Shown one piece after another: positions 1-7,905 of a stretch of DNA of 64,000 bases; positions within the stretch are counted from its first letter, which is position 1, and each line of letters starts with the position of its first letter. The notes under the pieces were generated by a model. That model did not search any database and was not told where the DNA came from. It saw nothing but the letters and a program-made list of their open reading frames with translations. The stretch is from Burkholderiales bacterium LSUCC0115. GTDB taxonomy: Bacteria; Pseudomonadota; Gammaproteobacteria; Burkholderiales; Burkholderiaceae_A. The position numbers were made by a program, and so were the translations under genes. The stretch spans positions 186,001 through 250,000 of the forward strand of contig WJBW01000002.1 in assembly GCA_009646425.1 (NCBI GenBank), read 5' to 3'.

Positions 1-715
1 TTCGATCGGGTCGAAGGCTGTTGACCTGCTCGAGCGTTCGGGCAAACGACTCCGGCGTTTGCATCGGCAGGCCATAGATCAGGTCCAGGTTAATCGAGTC
101 AAATCCGATCTCGCGAGCCCAGGCCATCAGCTCAGCCACCTGCTCATAGGGCTGGACCCGATGGACCGCCTGCTGGACCACCGGATCAAAGTCTTGCACC
201 CCAAAACTCAGACGGTTAAAGCCGATCGACATCAGGTGTTTGAGTCGATCCCGAGAGACCGTCCGCGGGTCGATCTCAATCGAATACTCCCCGCCGGGCA
301 CCAGCTCAAAGTGCCGACGGACCATCGACATCAGGTCGTCCATCTCAGCCATGGATAAAAAGGTCGGCGTACCACCGCCCAGGTGCAGCTGAGAGATCCG
401 TTGGCCTGAACCCAGGTCTTGGGTCACCAGATCCAACTCTTTGGACAGGTAGTGCAGGTACTCGGCGGCCTTGCTATGGTGCTTGGTCACCACCTTGTTA
501 CAGGCGCAGTAGTAGCAGACCGACTCACAAAAAGGGATGTGGATGTACAGAGACAGGGGACTGGCCGAGCGTTGTTCTCGGCGCTGGGCCAGCACGGCCC
601 GAAATTGGTCGGGTCCGAAGGCCTCCACAAACCGGTCTGCTGTGGGATAGGAGGTATACCTGGGACCGGGAATGTCGTAGGCCTTAAGCAGGTCCTCTGA
701 AATCACATGCTGCAA
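1..715 (-). CDS. hemN: Oxygen-independent coproporphyrinogen III oxidase HemN (partial, C-terminus outside window)
   Basis: Cytosolic radical-SAM enzyme that oxidatively decarboxylates coproporphyrinogen III to protoporphyrinogen IX, feeding haem and bacteriochlorophyll synthesis without O2. Only about 238 N-terminal residues are inside the window. I translated the reverse strand: the radical-SAM cysteines are C63, C67 and C70 in PFCESVCYYCAC, the SAM-binding HLGGGTPT lies at about 111-118, and PRYTSYPTADRF is near the N-terminus, all at the positions expected for HemN. A TTG at 715 is chosen as start because GAGGGG lies 7 nt upstream; a GTG at 706 is the alternative. It is divergent from fnr, and an FNR box lies in the shared gap, in line with anaerobic induction. 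The family call is firm; the exact start is inferred. Confidence 0.93.
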   Translation of the reverse strand, partial: MQHVISEDLLKAYDIPGPRYTSYPTADRFVEAFGPDQFRAVLAQRREQRSASPLSLYIHIPFCESVCYYCACNKVVTKHHSKAAEYLHYLSKELDLVTQDLGSGQRISQLHLGGGTPTFLSMAEMDDLMSMVRRHFELVPGGEYSIEIDPRTVSRDRLKHLMSIGFNRLSFGVQDFDPVVQQAVHRVQPYEQVAELMAWAREIGFDSINLDLIYGLPMQTPESFARTLEQVNSLRPDR

Positions 716-745
716 CGCGAAACCCCTCGTCTAAAAGTTGAGTTC

Positions 746-751
746 ATTCTC
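746..751 (-). promoter_or_regulatory. Putative hemN -10 element
   Basis: On the minus strand this reads GAGAAT (4/6 to TATAAT). A start site about 7 nt downstream (near 739) would put the FNR box centre at about -41, the class II activator position, and leave a 24-nt leader containing the GAGGGG ribosome site. Inferred from spacing only. Confidence 0.45.
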
Positions 752-772
752 CTGATGCAGGCCTGAGGGGTG

Positions 773-786
773 TTGACCAGCATCAA
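773..786. promoter_or_regulatory. FNR box between hemN and fnr
   Basis: The sequence TTGACCAGCATCAA matches the FNR consensus TTGAT-N4-ATCAA at 9 of 10 fixed positions. It lies in the 127-nt gap between divergent hemN and fnr. Relative to the proposed hemN -10 it is at about -41 (class II activation). Relative to fnr it lies upstream of a CTATAT-like -10, so it could also mediate autoregulation. The motif is seen directly; the regulatory outcome is inferred. Confidence 0.75.
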
Positions 787-842
787 GACCAGGCCACTTC
801 CAACAGACAAATCGGCTACCCTATATGTGGAGTCACGAATAG

Positions 843-1580
843 ATGGACACAAAAAGCTTAAAAGTCGCCTGCTCAAGCTGCAACCTTCGGGAGCTCTGTC
901 TGCCCGTGGGCCTCAACAACGAGGAATTGGGCAAGCTCGATAGCCTGATCGCTGGGCGCAGACGCATCAAACGAGGCACCACCCTCTACAAGACCGGTGA
1001 TCCTTTCACCGCGATCTATGCCATTCGAACCGGTTTTTTCAAGACCGAGGTCAACACCCCGGATGGCCGTGAGCAGGTCACAGGCTTTCAGATGATGGGC
1101 GAGATCATGGGTCTCGACGGCATTGTCCAGGATCACCACTCCTGTGATGCCATTGCCCTGGAGGACTCCGAGGTCTGCATCATGCCGTTTGACCGAATCG
1201 AGGAGCTTTCGCGCGAGTTCGGCACCCTGCAGCGGCATATCCACAAAATCATGAGCCGAGAAATCGTTCGCGACCAAGGGGTCATGCTGCTCCTGGGCAA
1301 TATGCGCGCCGATGAACGTTTGGCTGCGTTTCTGGTCAATCTGGTTCAACGCCTGCACGCCAGAGGATTTTCCCAGTCCGAGGTGGTGCTGCGCATGACA
1401 CGCAAAGAGATCGGAAACTACCTGGGTATGCAGCTCGAAACCGTCAGCCGAACCTTCTCCAAATTCGTCGAGGACGGCATCATCGACGTCAATCAACGGC
1501 ATATCACCATCAAGGACCTCGAGGCGCTGAGGGGCCTTCTCAATACCCCACCCTCCAGTCACTGCAACAGCCCCTCCTAA
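843..1580 (+). CDS. fnr: FNR-type oxygen-sensing transcriptional regulator
   Basis: CRP/FNR-family cytosolic regulator that binds DNA as a dimer when it holds an O2-labile [4Fe-4S] cluster. All four cluster cysteines of E. coli FNR have counterparts: C10, C13, C19 and C112 (in EVCIMPF). A cyclic-nucleotide-like beta-roll occupies roughly residues 25-140. The C-terminal helix-turn-helix has ETVSR at 199-203, where E199, S202 and R203 are the residues that read TTGAT half-sites. The 245-residue length is normal. ATG at 843 has GGAG upstream. The divergent neighbour hemN and the FNR box in the gap fit a role in switching haem/bacteriochlorophyll supply to the anaerobic route. DUF2062 starts 3 nt after the stop and may be cotranscribed. 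Confidence 0.96.
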   Translation: MDTKSLKVACSSCNLRELCLPVGLNNEELGKLDSLIAGRRRIKRGTTLYKTGDPFTAIYAIRTGFFKTEVNTPDGREQVTGFQMMGEIMGLDGIVQDHHSCDAIALEDSEVCIMPFDRIEELSREFGTLQRHIHKIMSREIVRDQGVMLLLGNMRADERLAAFLVNLVQRLHARGFSQSEVVLRMTRKEIGNYLGMQLETVSRTFSKFVEDGIIDVNQRHITIKDLEALRGLLNTPPSSHCNSPS

Positions 1581-1582
1581 CC

Positions 1583-2167
1583 ATGCGCCGATCTTTCCAG
1601 CGCTGGTTGCCGACCGAGGACAAGCTCAAGTCCAGCCGAAGCCTTCGCTGGCTGGGTCCTTTGTTGCACCGACCCTGGCTTTGGCACTTCAACCGTCGGA
1701 CCGTCGCGGCCGGTGTGGGCATCGGGATTTTCTTTGGCTTTCTGATCCCCGTTCTCCAGATTGCCTTTTCGGCCATCGTGGCCATCTTGCTGCGGGCCAA
1801 TTTGCCGGTGGCGGCCATCAGCACCTTGGTCTCCAACCCCTTTACCTACGCACCGATTTTTTACCTGGCCTACCGCACGGGACACTTTGTTCTAGGCCAT
1901 CCGCTGAGTCCCTCGGAGATCAGCGCGCTAGAGTCTGGGGCCACTCAGCTGGCCGAAGCGGCTGGCGCTGGCGTGGCCACCAGTTTCGCCTGGGCTGACC
2001 TGCTGGCCATGGGCAAGCCTTTGTTCCTGGGTTTGGCGATCTTTGCTGTGGTCGGTGGCGTGCTGGGTTACTTCGGAACTCTGCTGACTTGGCGAGGGAT
2101 TACTGCCTTAAAGGCCAAGAGACGCCGCAGTCGCCGGCTCAGCAGTCGACTCACTCAACCCTCTTAG
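1583..2167 (+). CDS. DUF2062 membrane protein
   Basis: A 194-residue protein with a basic N-terminus (residues 1-40), then hydrophobic stretches at about 45-75, 80-105 and 145-172. The conserved stretch STLVSNPFTYAPIFYLAY around residues 78-95 is the signature I associate with the DUF2062 family of inner-membrane proteins of unknown function. It starts 3 nt after the fnr stop, so it is probably transcribed with fnr. The C-terminus is strongly basic (KAKRRRSRR). No function can be assigned from sequence. A DUF2721 gene follows after 13 nt. Confidence 0.8.
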   Translation: MRRSFQRWLPTEDKLKSSRSLRWLGPLLHRPWLWHFNRRTVAAGVGIGIFFGFLIPVLQIAFSAIVAILLRANLPVAAISTLVSNPFTYAPIFYLAYRTGHFVLGHPLSPSEISALESGATQLAEAAGAGVATSFAWADLLAMGKPLFLGLAIFAVVGGVLGYFGTLLTWRGITALKAKRRRSRRLSSRLTQPS

Positions 2168-2180
2168 AAGGCAGCACCCC

Positions 2181-2636
2181 ATGCTCACCGCTGACAGCAT
2201 CAACCCACTCACCGAGGCTATTCAACTGGCCGTAGCACCAGTTTTTTTGCTCACCGGCGTGGCAGGCATGCTCAACGCCTTGGGTACCCGTTTGGCCCGC
2301 GTCATCGACCGAGCCAGGCAACTGCAGAATCGACTAGAGGACGACCAGCTGGCTTTGGCGCCTGCCAAACAGGCCGCTATTTCGGCTGAGTTAAAGACCC
2401 TGCGTCAACGCAGTAAGATCATCAATCTGGCCACTGCCCTGATGGTGATCTGTGCGGCCTTGATCGGACTGACGGTGATGGAGTTGTTTTACTCAGCAGG
2501 ACTGGGGGGACGTCTGCAGATCACCCACTGGGTGACGACCACCTTTTTGGGTGGCTTCGGCTGTTTTATCACCGCCTGCATGCTCTACTTGGCCGAAATC
2601 CTAGTGGCCTCGCAGAGCGTGCGGATCGGCAAGTGA
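2181..2636 (+). CDS. DUF2721 membrane protein
   Basis: A 151-residue protein. The N-terminal segment SINPLTEAIQLAVAPVFLLTG and the following GMLNALGTRLARVIDRAR are typical of DUF2721 proteins. It has three predicted membrane segments (about 12-35, 88-108 and 118-142), with a charged, possibly coiled-coil stretch at 45-80 between the first two. Third gene of the probable fnr-DUF2062-DUF2721 run. Function unknown. It ends 7 nt from the convergent 65-residue membrane peptide gene, with no obvious terminator hairpin between. Confidence 0.8.
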   Translation: MLTADSINPLTEAIQLAVAPVFLLTGVAGMLNALGTRLARVIDRARQLQNRLEDDQLALAPAKQAAISAELKTLRQRSKIINLATALMVICAALIGLTVMELFYSAGLGGRLQITHWVTTTFLGGFGCFITACMLYLAEILVASQSVRIGK

Positions 2637-2643
2637 TCGGGCT

Positions 2644-2841
2644 TTATTTCTTCTCAGGCGAGATGAAGTCCCAGATGGCCAGGGCCATGCCACCAAGCAG
2701 AATCAGGGTGATGTCCAGCTGGGGCAGTTTCATCACGTAAGGCGTGAAAAAAGCCAACAACAGGATCAGACCAATCAGCCCACCGAGCTTGGTTTTTTTG
2801 GTCTCGACAGTCTTGTGGGACTGAGTTTTGGGGGTGCTCAT
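2644..2841 (-). CDS. Small hypothetical membrane protein (65 aa)
   Basis: Not recognised as a named family. A Lys/Thr-rich N-terminus (about residues 1-20) is followed by two hydrophobic segments (about 22-37 and 44-60), suggesting a two-helix inner-membrane peptide. Its ATG overlaps the TGA of the upstream amidase (ATGA, 4-nt overlap), which implies translational coupling and membership of the TRAP-amidase operon. Codon use resembles its neighbours. It could be an accessory subunit of the transport module or simply an operon passenger. Confidence 0.65.
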   Translation of the reverse strand: MSTPKTQSHKTVETKKTKLGGLIGLILLLAFFTPYVMKLPQLDITLILLGGMALAIWDFISPEKK

Positions 2842-4193
2842 TCTGACTGACTCCTTGTTTCAAATTCACTCACCAGCCACTTCAGACTGCGAAGCAGACG
2901 GCCATCTTGACGATATGCTCCGACAGCCTGAACGCCCAGGGGAAGCCCAGACTCACCTGTCAGAAACGGCAGGTTGACTGACGGCAAACCACCAAAAGTC
3001 CAGACCGTCTGCATGATGGGATTACCAGTACTCTCAAGCCCTTTGGGCGCCTCTCCTAGAGCTGCGGGACAGAGGATCGCGTCGTACTTCTCAAAAAACT
3101 CTGCAAAAGCATCTGATACATGAGGAATACGAGACTTGGCCAGGAGGTAGTCGTAGGCGCTGATCTGATGAGCCGCCTGCAGACGTTTCTGCATGGGTTC
3201 GCTCAAAACCTGCCGATGGTGCAGCCACTCCCGGCTCAGCCCTGCGGCCAGTTCAGACTCGTTGACTGTCGAGTGCCATTCCACAGCCTTGTTCACGACA
3301 TCGGGTAGAACCAGTTCCTCAATCTGCCCCTCAAAGAGGTCCAAGAAGGCTTGGTAAGCCTCCTGAGCATCCGGGCTGACCTGATTCCACCAAGGTGTCT
3401 TGACGAAGCAAAACCGTGGCGTCATGGCCGGGGGCTGGTTCATGACATCGACAAAGCGGTGAGCCGCCAAACCGCGGCTAGCCGGATCGACGCCATCATC
3501 CCCGGCGGTCAGCTGAGCAACCAAGGCGAGGTCATCTAGGTTCTTGGCGAAAAAGCCCACCTGGTCCAGGCTCTGGGACTGATCAAAGATGCCGGTCCGG
3601 GGAATCAGGCCATAGCTGGGCTTAAAGCCATAAACACCACAAAAGCTAGCGGGCCGGATCACCGAACCATTGGTCTGGGTGCCAAGCGCCACTGGCACAA
3701 AACCAGCCGCAACGGCGGCAGCAGAACCACTCGAGGACCCACCAGGGGTGTGGTCCAGGTTGTGTGGGTTTCTGGTCGCGGCAGGATAAAAAGTGGCGAA
3801 CTCGGTTGTCGCGGTCTTGCCCAGAATCACACCGCCAGCCTGACGGATGCGCCTCACCACAGTGGCGTCGGCAATGGCGTAGCGGCCGGCATGGATGGGG
3901 CTGCCGTGCTGAGTGGGCAGGTCCTCGGTGTCGATGATGTCCTTGATGCCGACCGGCACGCCAAAGAGCGGGCCTGGGAGGTCTCCCCTGTTTCGGCCGT
4001 CGACCAGATCAAGGGCCGCAGAGGTCACGGCATTGGCGTCGGTGGCTACAAAGGCCCGAACCGATTCATCAGCCGACTGCACGAAAGAGAGATGCCCCTC
4101 CAGTGTCCTTTCAATGTCCGCCGCACCGGAGGACATCATCTGATGCCACTCCTGCGCAGTGAGATCGGCGGTGGTGCGGTTCTGATCGGTCAT
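2838..4193 (-). CDS. Amidase-signature family hydrolase
   Basis: Cytosolic amidase-signature enzyme of 451 residues. The Ser-cisSer-Lys triad can be placed: K84 in VGIKDI, cis-serine S153 in PGGSSSGSAA, and nucleophile S177 in GTQTNGSVIRP. Family members hydrolyse amides (aliphatic or aromatic amides, aminoacyl amides, carbamoyl compounds); the substrate cannot be read from sequence. Its ATG overlaps the dctM stop by one base (TAATG) and its TGA overlaps the next small gene. It is therefore part of the TRAP operon, which suggests the transporter brings in an amide or amide-derived acid that this enzyme cleaves. It lacks the GatA context of gatB and gatC. Confidence 0.9.
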   Translation of the reverse strand: MTDQNRTTADLTAQEWHQMMSSGAADIERTLEGHLSFVQSADESVRAFVATDANAVTSAALDLVDGRNRGDLPGPLFGVPVGIKDIIDTEDLPTQHGSPIHAGRYAIADATVVRRIRQAGGVILGKTATTEFATFYPAATRNPHNLDHTPGGSSSGSAAAVAAGFVPVALGTQTNGSVIRPASFCGVYGFKPSYGLIPRTGIFDQSQSLDQVGFFAKNLDDLALVAQLTAGDDGVDPASRGLAAHRFVDVMNQPPAMTPRFCFVKTPWWNQVSPDAQEAYQAFLDLFEGQIEELVLPDVVNKAVEWHSTVNESELAAGLSREWLHHRQVLSEPMQKRLQAAHQISAYDYLLAKSRIPHVSDAFAEFFEKYDAILCPAALGEAPKGLESTGNPIMQTVWTFGGLPSVNLPFLTGESGLPLGVQAVGAYRQDGRLLRSLKWLVSEFETRSQSE

Positions 4194-5602
4194 TAGAGAC
4201 TCTTGAAGATACTGGGGTCTACGACGCTCTCATCCTTCGGGTCGTAAGGGATCTCATCAGGCTGGCTGAAGAACTGATCTGGCAGGTAGGTCACCATGGA
4301 CGGATAGATATAGGTGAGGGCCAGCGTCAGAATCACCATGCCAACAAACGGGAAACATCCCTTGAAGATGGTCCACAACTGCACATCCTTCGGTGCCACT
4401 CCCTTGAGGTAATAAGCCGACATGGCCATGGGTGGCGTTAAGAAAGACGTCTGCAGATTAATCGCAATGAGGATGCCGAACAGGATGGGGTCGACATTAA
4501 ACAGGGGCAGCAGGGGCAAGAAAATTGGAACAAAGATCACGATGATCTCTGACCACTCCAGCGGCCAGCCCAAGATAAAAATGATCAGTTGTGCCAGCAG
4601 CAGGAATTGCACAGGGGTCAGATCGAGCGCCATGATGGCGTCTTTGACGATGTGCTCACCACCCAGGTAAGAGAAGATGGACGAGAAGGTGGCTGCACCG
4701 ACAAACAGGAAGCAGACCATAGCCGATGTTCTAGCCGTCAGATAGACCGACTCCCGCAGCCGCTGCCAAGTAAAGGCCTTGTAGATGACTGCCAGAATGA
4801 TGCCGCCAAGAGAGCCCATCGCTGCAGCCTCACTGGGCGTGGCCAGACCGAACAAGATGCTGCCCAGCACCGCCATGATCAGCGCAAACAGGGGCACAAA
4901 AGCCTTCACCACCAGCAGGATGCTGTCGAAGGCGGAGTACTCGTGAAGGTCCTTTGGTTTAGGACAGAGGGCCGGATTGATCGTGGCGCGAATCACCACA
5001 TAGACCACATAGAGTCCCGCAAGCAAAAAGCCAGGAATCAGGGCTGCGGCATAGAGCTTGACGACCGACACACTGGCCGTGGCGGCATAAACGATGAGCA
5101 GAATCGAGGGCGGAATCAGGATGCCCAGGGTGCCACCTGCGGTGATCACACCACATGACAGCTTCTGGTCATAGCCAGCCTTCAACATAGAGGGCAAGGC
5201 AATCAGGCCCATCAAGGTGACCACCGCTCCCACGATCCCGGTGGCGGTGGCAAACAGCGCACAAGTCACCAAGGCGGCGACCGCCATAGAGCCCGGTAGA
5301 AATCGCAGTCCGACTTGAAGGCTCAGGAACAGGCGATCCAGAATGTTGGCCCGCTCAATGATGTAGCCCATGAACAGGAATAACGGTATAGAAATGAGTA
5401 CGTCGTTGTTCATCACACTGAAGGTGTTTTGAACAAAGAGATAGAAGATTCGATTCTCTAGAACCGCAGTAGCGGGGTCCCAATAGGCATAGAGGCCAAA
5501 ACCGATACCCATGGCCATCAGGGTGAAGGCTATCGGGAAGCCCAGGAAAATAACGACAATAAACAGGCCCAGCATCAACAGGGCGACCATCGGATCTGAC
5601 AT
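4193..5602 (-). CDS. dctM: TRAP transporter large membrane subunit (DctM type)
   Basis: A 469-residue inner-membrane protein with about a dozen hydrophobic segments, the length and pattern of the DctM/IT-superfamily subunit that forms the Na+-driven translocation path of TRAP transporters. Conserved landmarks include GAVVTLMGLIALPSM (near 125), GTLGILIPPSILLIVY (near 155-170) and NLQTSFLTPPMAMSAYYL (near 375-392). The long loops resemble the mannitol/chloroaromatic branch of the family. It lies 2 nt downstream of dctQ and is followed by the overlapping amidase gene. The substrate is unknown. Confidence 0.93.
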   Translation of the reverse strand: MSDPMVALLMLGLFIVVIFLGFPIAFTLMAMGIGFGLYAYWDPATAVLENRIFYLFVQNTFSVMNNDVLISIPLFLFMGYIIERANILDRLFLSLQVGLRFLPGSMAVAALVTCALFATATGIVGAVVTLMGLIALPSMLKAGYDQKLSCGVITAGGTLGILIPPSILLIVYAATASVSVVKLYAAALIPGFLLAGLYVVYVVIRATINPALCPKPKDLHEYSAFDSILLVVKAFVPLFALIMAVLGSILFGLATPSEAAAMGSLGGIILAVIYKAFTWQRLRESVYLTARTSAMVCFLFVGAATFSSIFSYLGGEHIVKDAIMALDLTPVQFLLLAQLIIFILGWPLEWSEIIVIFVPIFLPLLPLFNVDPILFGILIAINLQTSFLTPPMAMSAYYLKGVAPKDVQLWTIFKGCFPFVGMVILTLALTYIYPSMVTYLPDQFFSQPDEIPYDPKDESVVDPSIFKSL

Positions 5603-5604
5603 GA

Positions 5605-6174
5605 CTACTCCTTGTTTCCGTGTTGCTGTTGAAGCAGGACTTCGAGCTCCTCGACGTCGCCCTCACGAGCAGGCCACTTACCCTCTTTGATACAAATCAG
5701 GCATCGCATGACCTCGGCGATGCCACCCAAAGCCAAGGTAATGCCGGCGATAAAAATCACAAGCTTGAGCGGCCAAACTGGCACGCCAGCTGGACTGTTC
5801 ACGCTGGCCTCCAGAATGCTGGCGGACTGAAAGGAGTATTCAGCGCCGGTGTAGACCATGGCAAAAATGCCCGGAAAGAAGAAGAAGATATAGAGCAGCA
5901 GATCCACTTTGGCCTGGGTCGTCGGCTGCCACTTTCGGTAGATGAAATCCCCACGAACATGAGAGTTGCGCGACAGTGCATAGGCTCCCGACATCATGAA
6001 GAGTGCGCCGTAGAGCATGTAGCTCATGTCAAAGGCCCAGGCTGTCGGGGCGCTCAGTACGTAGCGCATGAAGACTTCAAAACAGGTACTCGCCGTCAAG
6101 ACCAGGACACACCAGGCAAAGCTGTGACCGATCGACTTGTTGAGTGAATCAATCGCGCGAATCCAATTGATCAT
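5605..6174 (-). CDS. dctQ: TRAP transporter small membrane subunit (DctQ type)
   Basis: A 189-residue protein with four hydrophobic segments (about 15-35, 45-65, 90-110 and 135-155), the expected topology of DctQ, the subunit that docks onto DctM. Motifs SHVRGDFIY (near 70) and the W/F-rich segments fit the family. It is separated from dctP upstream by an 87-nt gap containing a strong hairpin, and runs almost directly into dctM. It functions with DctP and DctM in high-affinity uptake across the inner membrane. Confidence 0.9.
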   Translation of the reverse strand: MINWIRAIDSLNKSIGHSFAWCVLVLTASTCFEVFMRYVLSAPTAWAFDMSYMLYGALFMMSGAYALSRNSHVRGDFIYRKWQPTTQAKVDLLLYIFFFFPGIFAMVYTGAEYSFQSASILEASVNSPAGVPVWPLKLVIFIAGITLALGGIAEVMRCLICIKEGKWPAREGDVEELEVLLQQQHGNKE

Positions 6175-6209
6175 GAGGAATATTCCTAAAAATTATGAAT
6201 GCTTCTAAT

Positions 6210-6247
6210 AAAAAGAGCTGCCGGGTTTTACCTCAGCAGCTCTTTTT
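6210..6247 (-). terminator. Hairpin between dctP and dctQ (attenuator / partial terminator)
   Basis: Perfect 12-bp inverted repeat AAAAAGAGCTGC ... GCAGCTCTTTTT around a 14-nt loop, with T-runs on both sides. It lies between the dctP stop and the dctQ start. In the direction of transcription it resembles a Rho-independent terminator. Since the downstream genes seem to depend on the same promoter, it probably lets through only part of the transcripts, giving more binding protein than membrane subunits, as known in other binding-protein-dependent systems. Confidence 0.75.
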
Positions 6248-6261
6248 CTACAGCCAGGAGT

Positions 6262-7425
6262 TTAACGTGGCAGCTTGATCTTCTGCACGTGCTCGTAGGC
6301 CAGCTTGTAATCCGCTTCGTTGGTGAAGTGGTAGAAGCCAACCCGACGCGACCAGGCTTTCACCGAGTCGTTGATCTCCTTGAACATGTCGACGTCTTTC
6401 TCCAGCTTGGCAGTCACCACATCCCAGGCCTTCAGCTGACCCTTATAGATGTCGGTGGTGGTGCGGGAGACCTGGACCTTGTGCTTGGTGATCAGCTCCT
6501 GCAGGTCCTTGGAGTACTGGTCGTGGGCCAGGGCGGTGGACGCCAGAGAAGCGGCCTCGGCGGCGTACTTCAGGATGGCCTTCAGGTCTGCCGGCAGAGC
6601 GTTGTACTTGTTCTTGTTGAAGACGATCTCGAAGAACTCTTGGGCCTGGTGATAAGAACCCATGGAGTAGTACTTGGCCACGTCCTGTGCGCCAAAGCGC
6701 ATGTCAGCGGTGGGGTTGTTGAACTCGAAGGCGTCGATGACACCGCGCTGCATGGCGGGCACGATCTCACCACCGGGCAGCTGAGCCACGGCCATGCCCA
6801 TTTCCTGGAGCATATCGGCAGCAAGGCCAACGGTACGGTACTTAAAGCCCTTCAGATCGGTAGCCTTCTTGGGAGGCGCCTTTTTGAACCAGCCTAGGGG
6901 CTGCGAGGGCATTGGGAAGGTAAAGAAGCCAACCACATTCAGGCCGAGCTTGGATGTCAGTTTGTCCCACAGCTGCTGACCGCCGCCCTTATAGATCCAG
7001 GTCAGGCCGATCTCGGGAGTTGCACCGCTGACAGGGCTGGTACCGAACAGAGCAGCACTCTTGTTCTTGCCGTACCAGTAGGCCGACACGTGGTGGCCGG
7101 CGTCCAGAACACCCTTGCTCACAGCGTCGATGATTTCGAAAGGCTTCACAACAGCACCTGCGGGCAGGTACTCGATGCGCAGACGACCACCGGCCATCTC
7201 ATTGACGCGCTCGACATACTGCTTGGCCATGTCGGTGAAGATCTCGTTGGCACCCCAAGAACCCTGCATCTTCAGAACGATGGGGGACTGGGCCACAGAA
7301 ATCATGGGGAAGCCGGCTACAGGAGCAGCAACTGCTGCAGTGGCGGCCTTGCTGAAGAACTTACGACGACCAGCGGTTTTGGCGGTTGCCTCGACTGCGG
7401 CGACTTCTTTTTTGGAATGCTCCAT
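6262..7425 (-). CDS. dctP: TRAP transporter periplasmic solute-binding protein (DctP type)
   Basis: A 387-residue periplasmic receptor. The N-terminus carries a twin-arginine export signal (GRRKFFSKAA at about 19-28, followed by a hydrophobic stretch ending near SVAQ at 46), so it probably folds before export via Tat. The mature part has DctP-fold features: IVLKMQGSWG at the start, GLDNG-like YRTVGLAADMLQEMG in the middle, and VIDAFEFNNPT, the usual conserved ligand-lining stretch. AGGAGA lies 6 nt before the ATG. It is the first gene of the dctP-dctQ-dctM-amidase-small peptide operon and is divergent from lrgA. The ligand is unknown. Confidence 0.93.
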   Translation of the reverse strand: MEHSKKEVAAVEATAKTAGRRKFFSKAATAAVAAPVAGFPMISVAQSPIVLKMQGSWGANEIFTDMAKQYVERVNEMAGGRLRIEYLPAGAVVKPFEIIDAVSKGVLDAGHHVSAYWYGKNKSAALFGTSPVSGATPEIGLTWIYKGGGQQLWDKLTSKLGLNVVGFFTFPMPSQPLGWFKKAPPKKATDLKGFKYRTVGLAADMLQEMGMAVAQLPGGEIVPAMQRGVIDAFEFNNPTADMRFGAQDVAKYYSMGSYHQAQEFFEIVFNKNKYNALPADLKAILKYAAEAASLASTALAHDQYSKDLQELITKHKVQVSRTTTDIYKGQLKAWDVVTAKLEKDVDMFKEINDSVKAWSRRVGFYHFTNEADYKLAYEHVQKIKLPR

Positions 7426-7524
7426 TCATTGTCTCCTGACAGGTATGCGAACGAATTGATGACATCGGGGATAACACCCGATTACCACGTGACATGAGTG
7501 TAAGCCGTTGACCCAACTTGCGAC

Positions 7525-7902
7525 ATGGCCCAAACCTCGGTAGTTTCCCCCATGATGATCAAAGGATTAGTGATTTTGCTGCTCTACCAAGGCGCAGGCG
7601 AAATACTGGCCAAGGGACTCTCCTCGCCCGTGCCCGGGCCCGTGATCGGGCTGGTCTTGCTGCTGGCCACCCTTCTCTGGCGAAAGCGAACCGACCCAGA
7701 CCTTCAGACGGTTGCCAACGGTTTAACCGCTCACCTTGGACTGCTCTTTGTCCCGGCTGCGGTTGGGGTGGTCAGCTTTCTGCCCATGCTGTCAGGCCAC
7801 ATGCTGTCTATTCTCGCAGTCTTGGTGGTCAGCGTGGTCCTGGCCATGGCGACCACCGCGTTGATGCTCAAGCGTCGTTCCGCTCCACGGTCACCGGACT
7901 AG
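7525..7902 (+). CDS. lrgA: CidA/LrgA family holin-like membrane protein
   Basis: A 125-residue protein with four hydrophobic segments. Landmarks are IKGLVILLLYQGAGEILAK near the N-terminus and PGPVIGLVLLL around residues 35-45, the CidA/LrgA hallmark, then LGLLFVPAAVGV. Members are small holin-like inner-membrane proteins paired with LrgB, implicated in murein hydrolase control and, in some species, in pyruvate or other metabolite transport. The partner lrgB begins 3 nt downstream. The 99-nt gap to the divergent dctP must contain both promoters; I see no confident element there. Confidence 0.9.
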   Translation: MAQTSVVSPMMIKGLVILLLYQGAGEILAKGLSSPVPGPVIGLVLLLATLLWRKRTDPDLQTVANGLTAHLGLLFVPAAVGVVSFLPMLSGHMLSILAVLVVSVVLAMATTALMLKRRSAPRSPD

Positions 7903-7905
7903 ACG

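Noticed and set aside
873-1562. 229-codon open frame antisense to fnr
   Set aside because: Entirely inside fnr, which has the complete cysteine and helix-turn-helix motifs; no support for a second gene.
5688-5701. FNR-box-like TTGATACAAATCAG
   Set aside because: It lies inside dctQ coding sequence and has no start codon or promoter at a useful distance; chance match.
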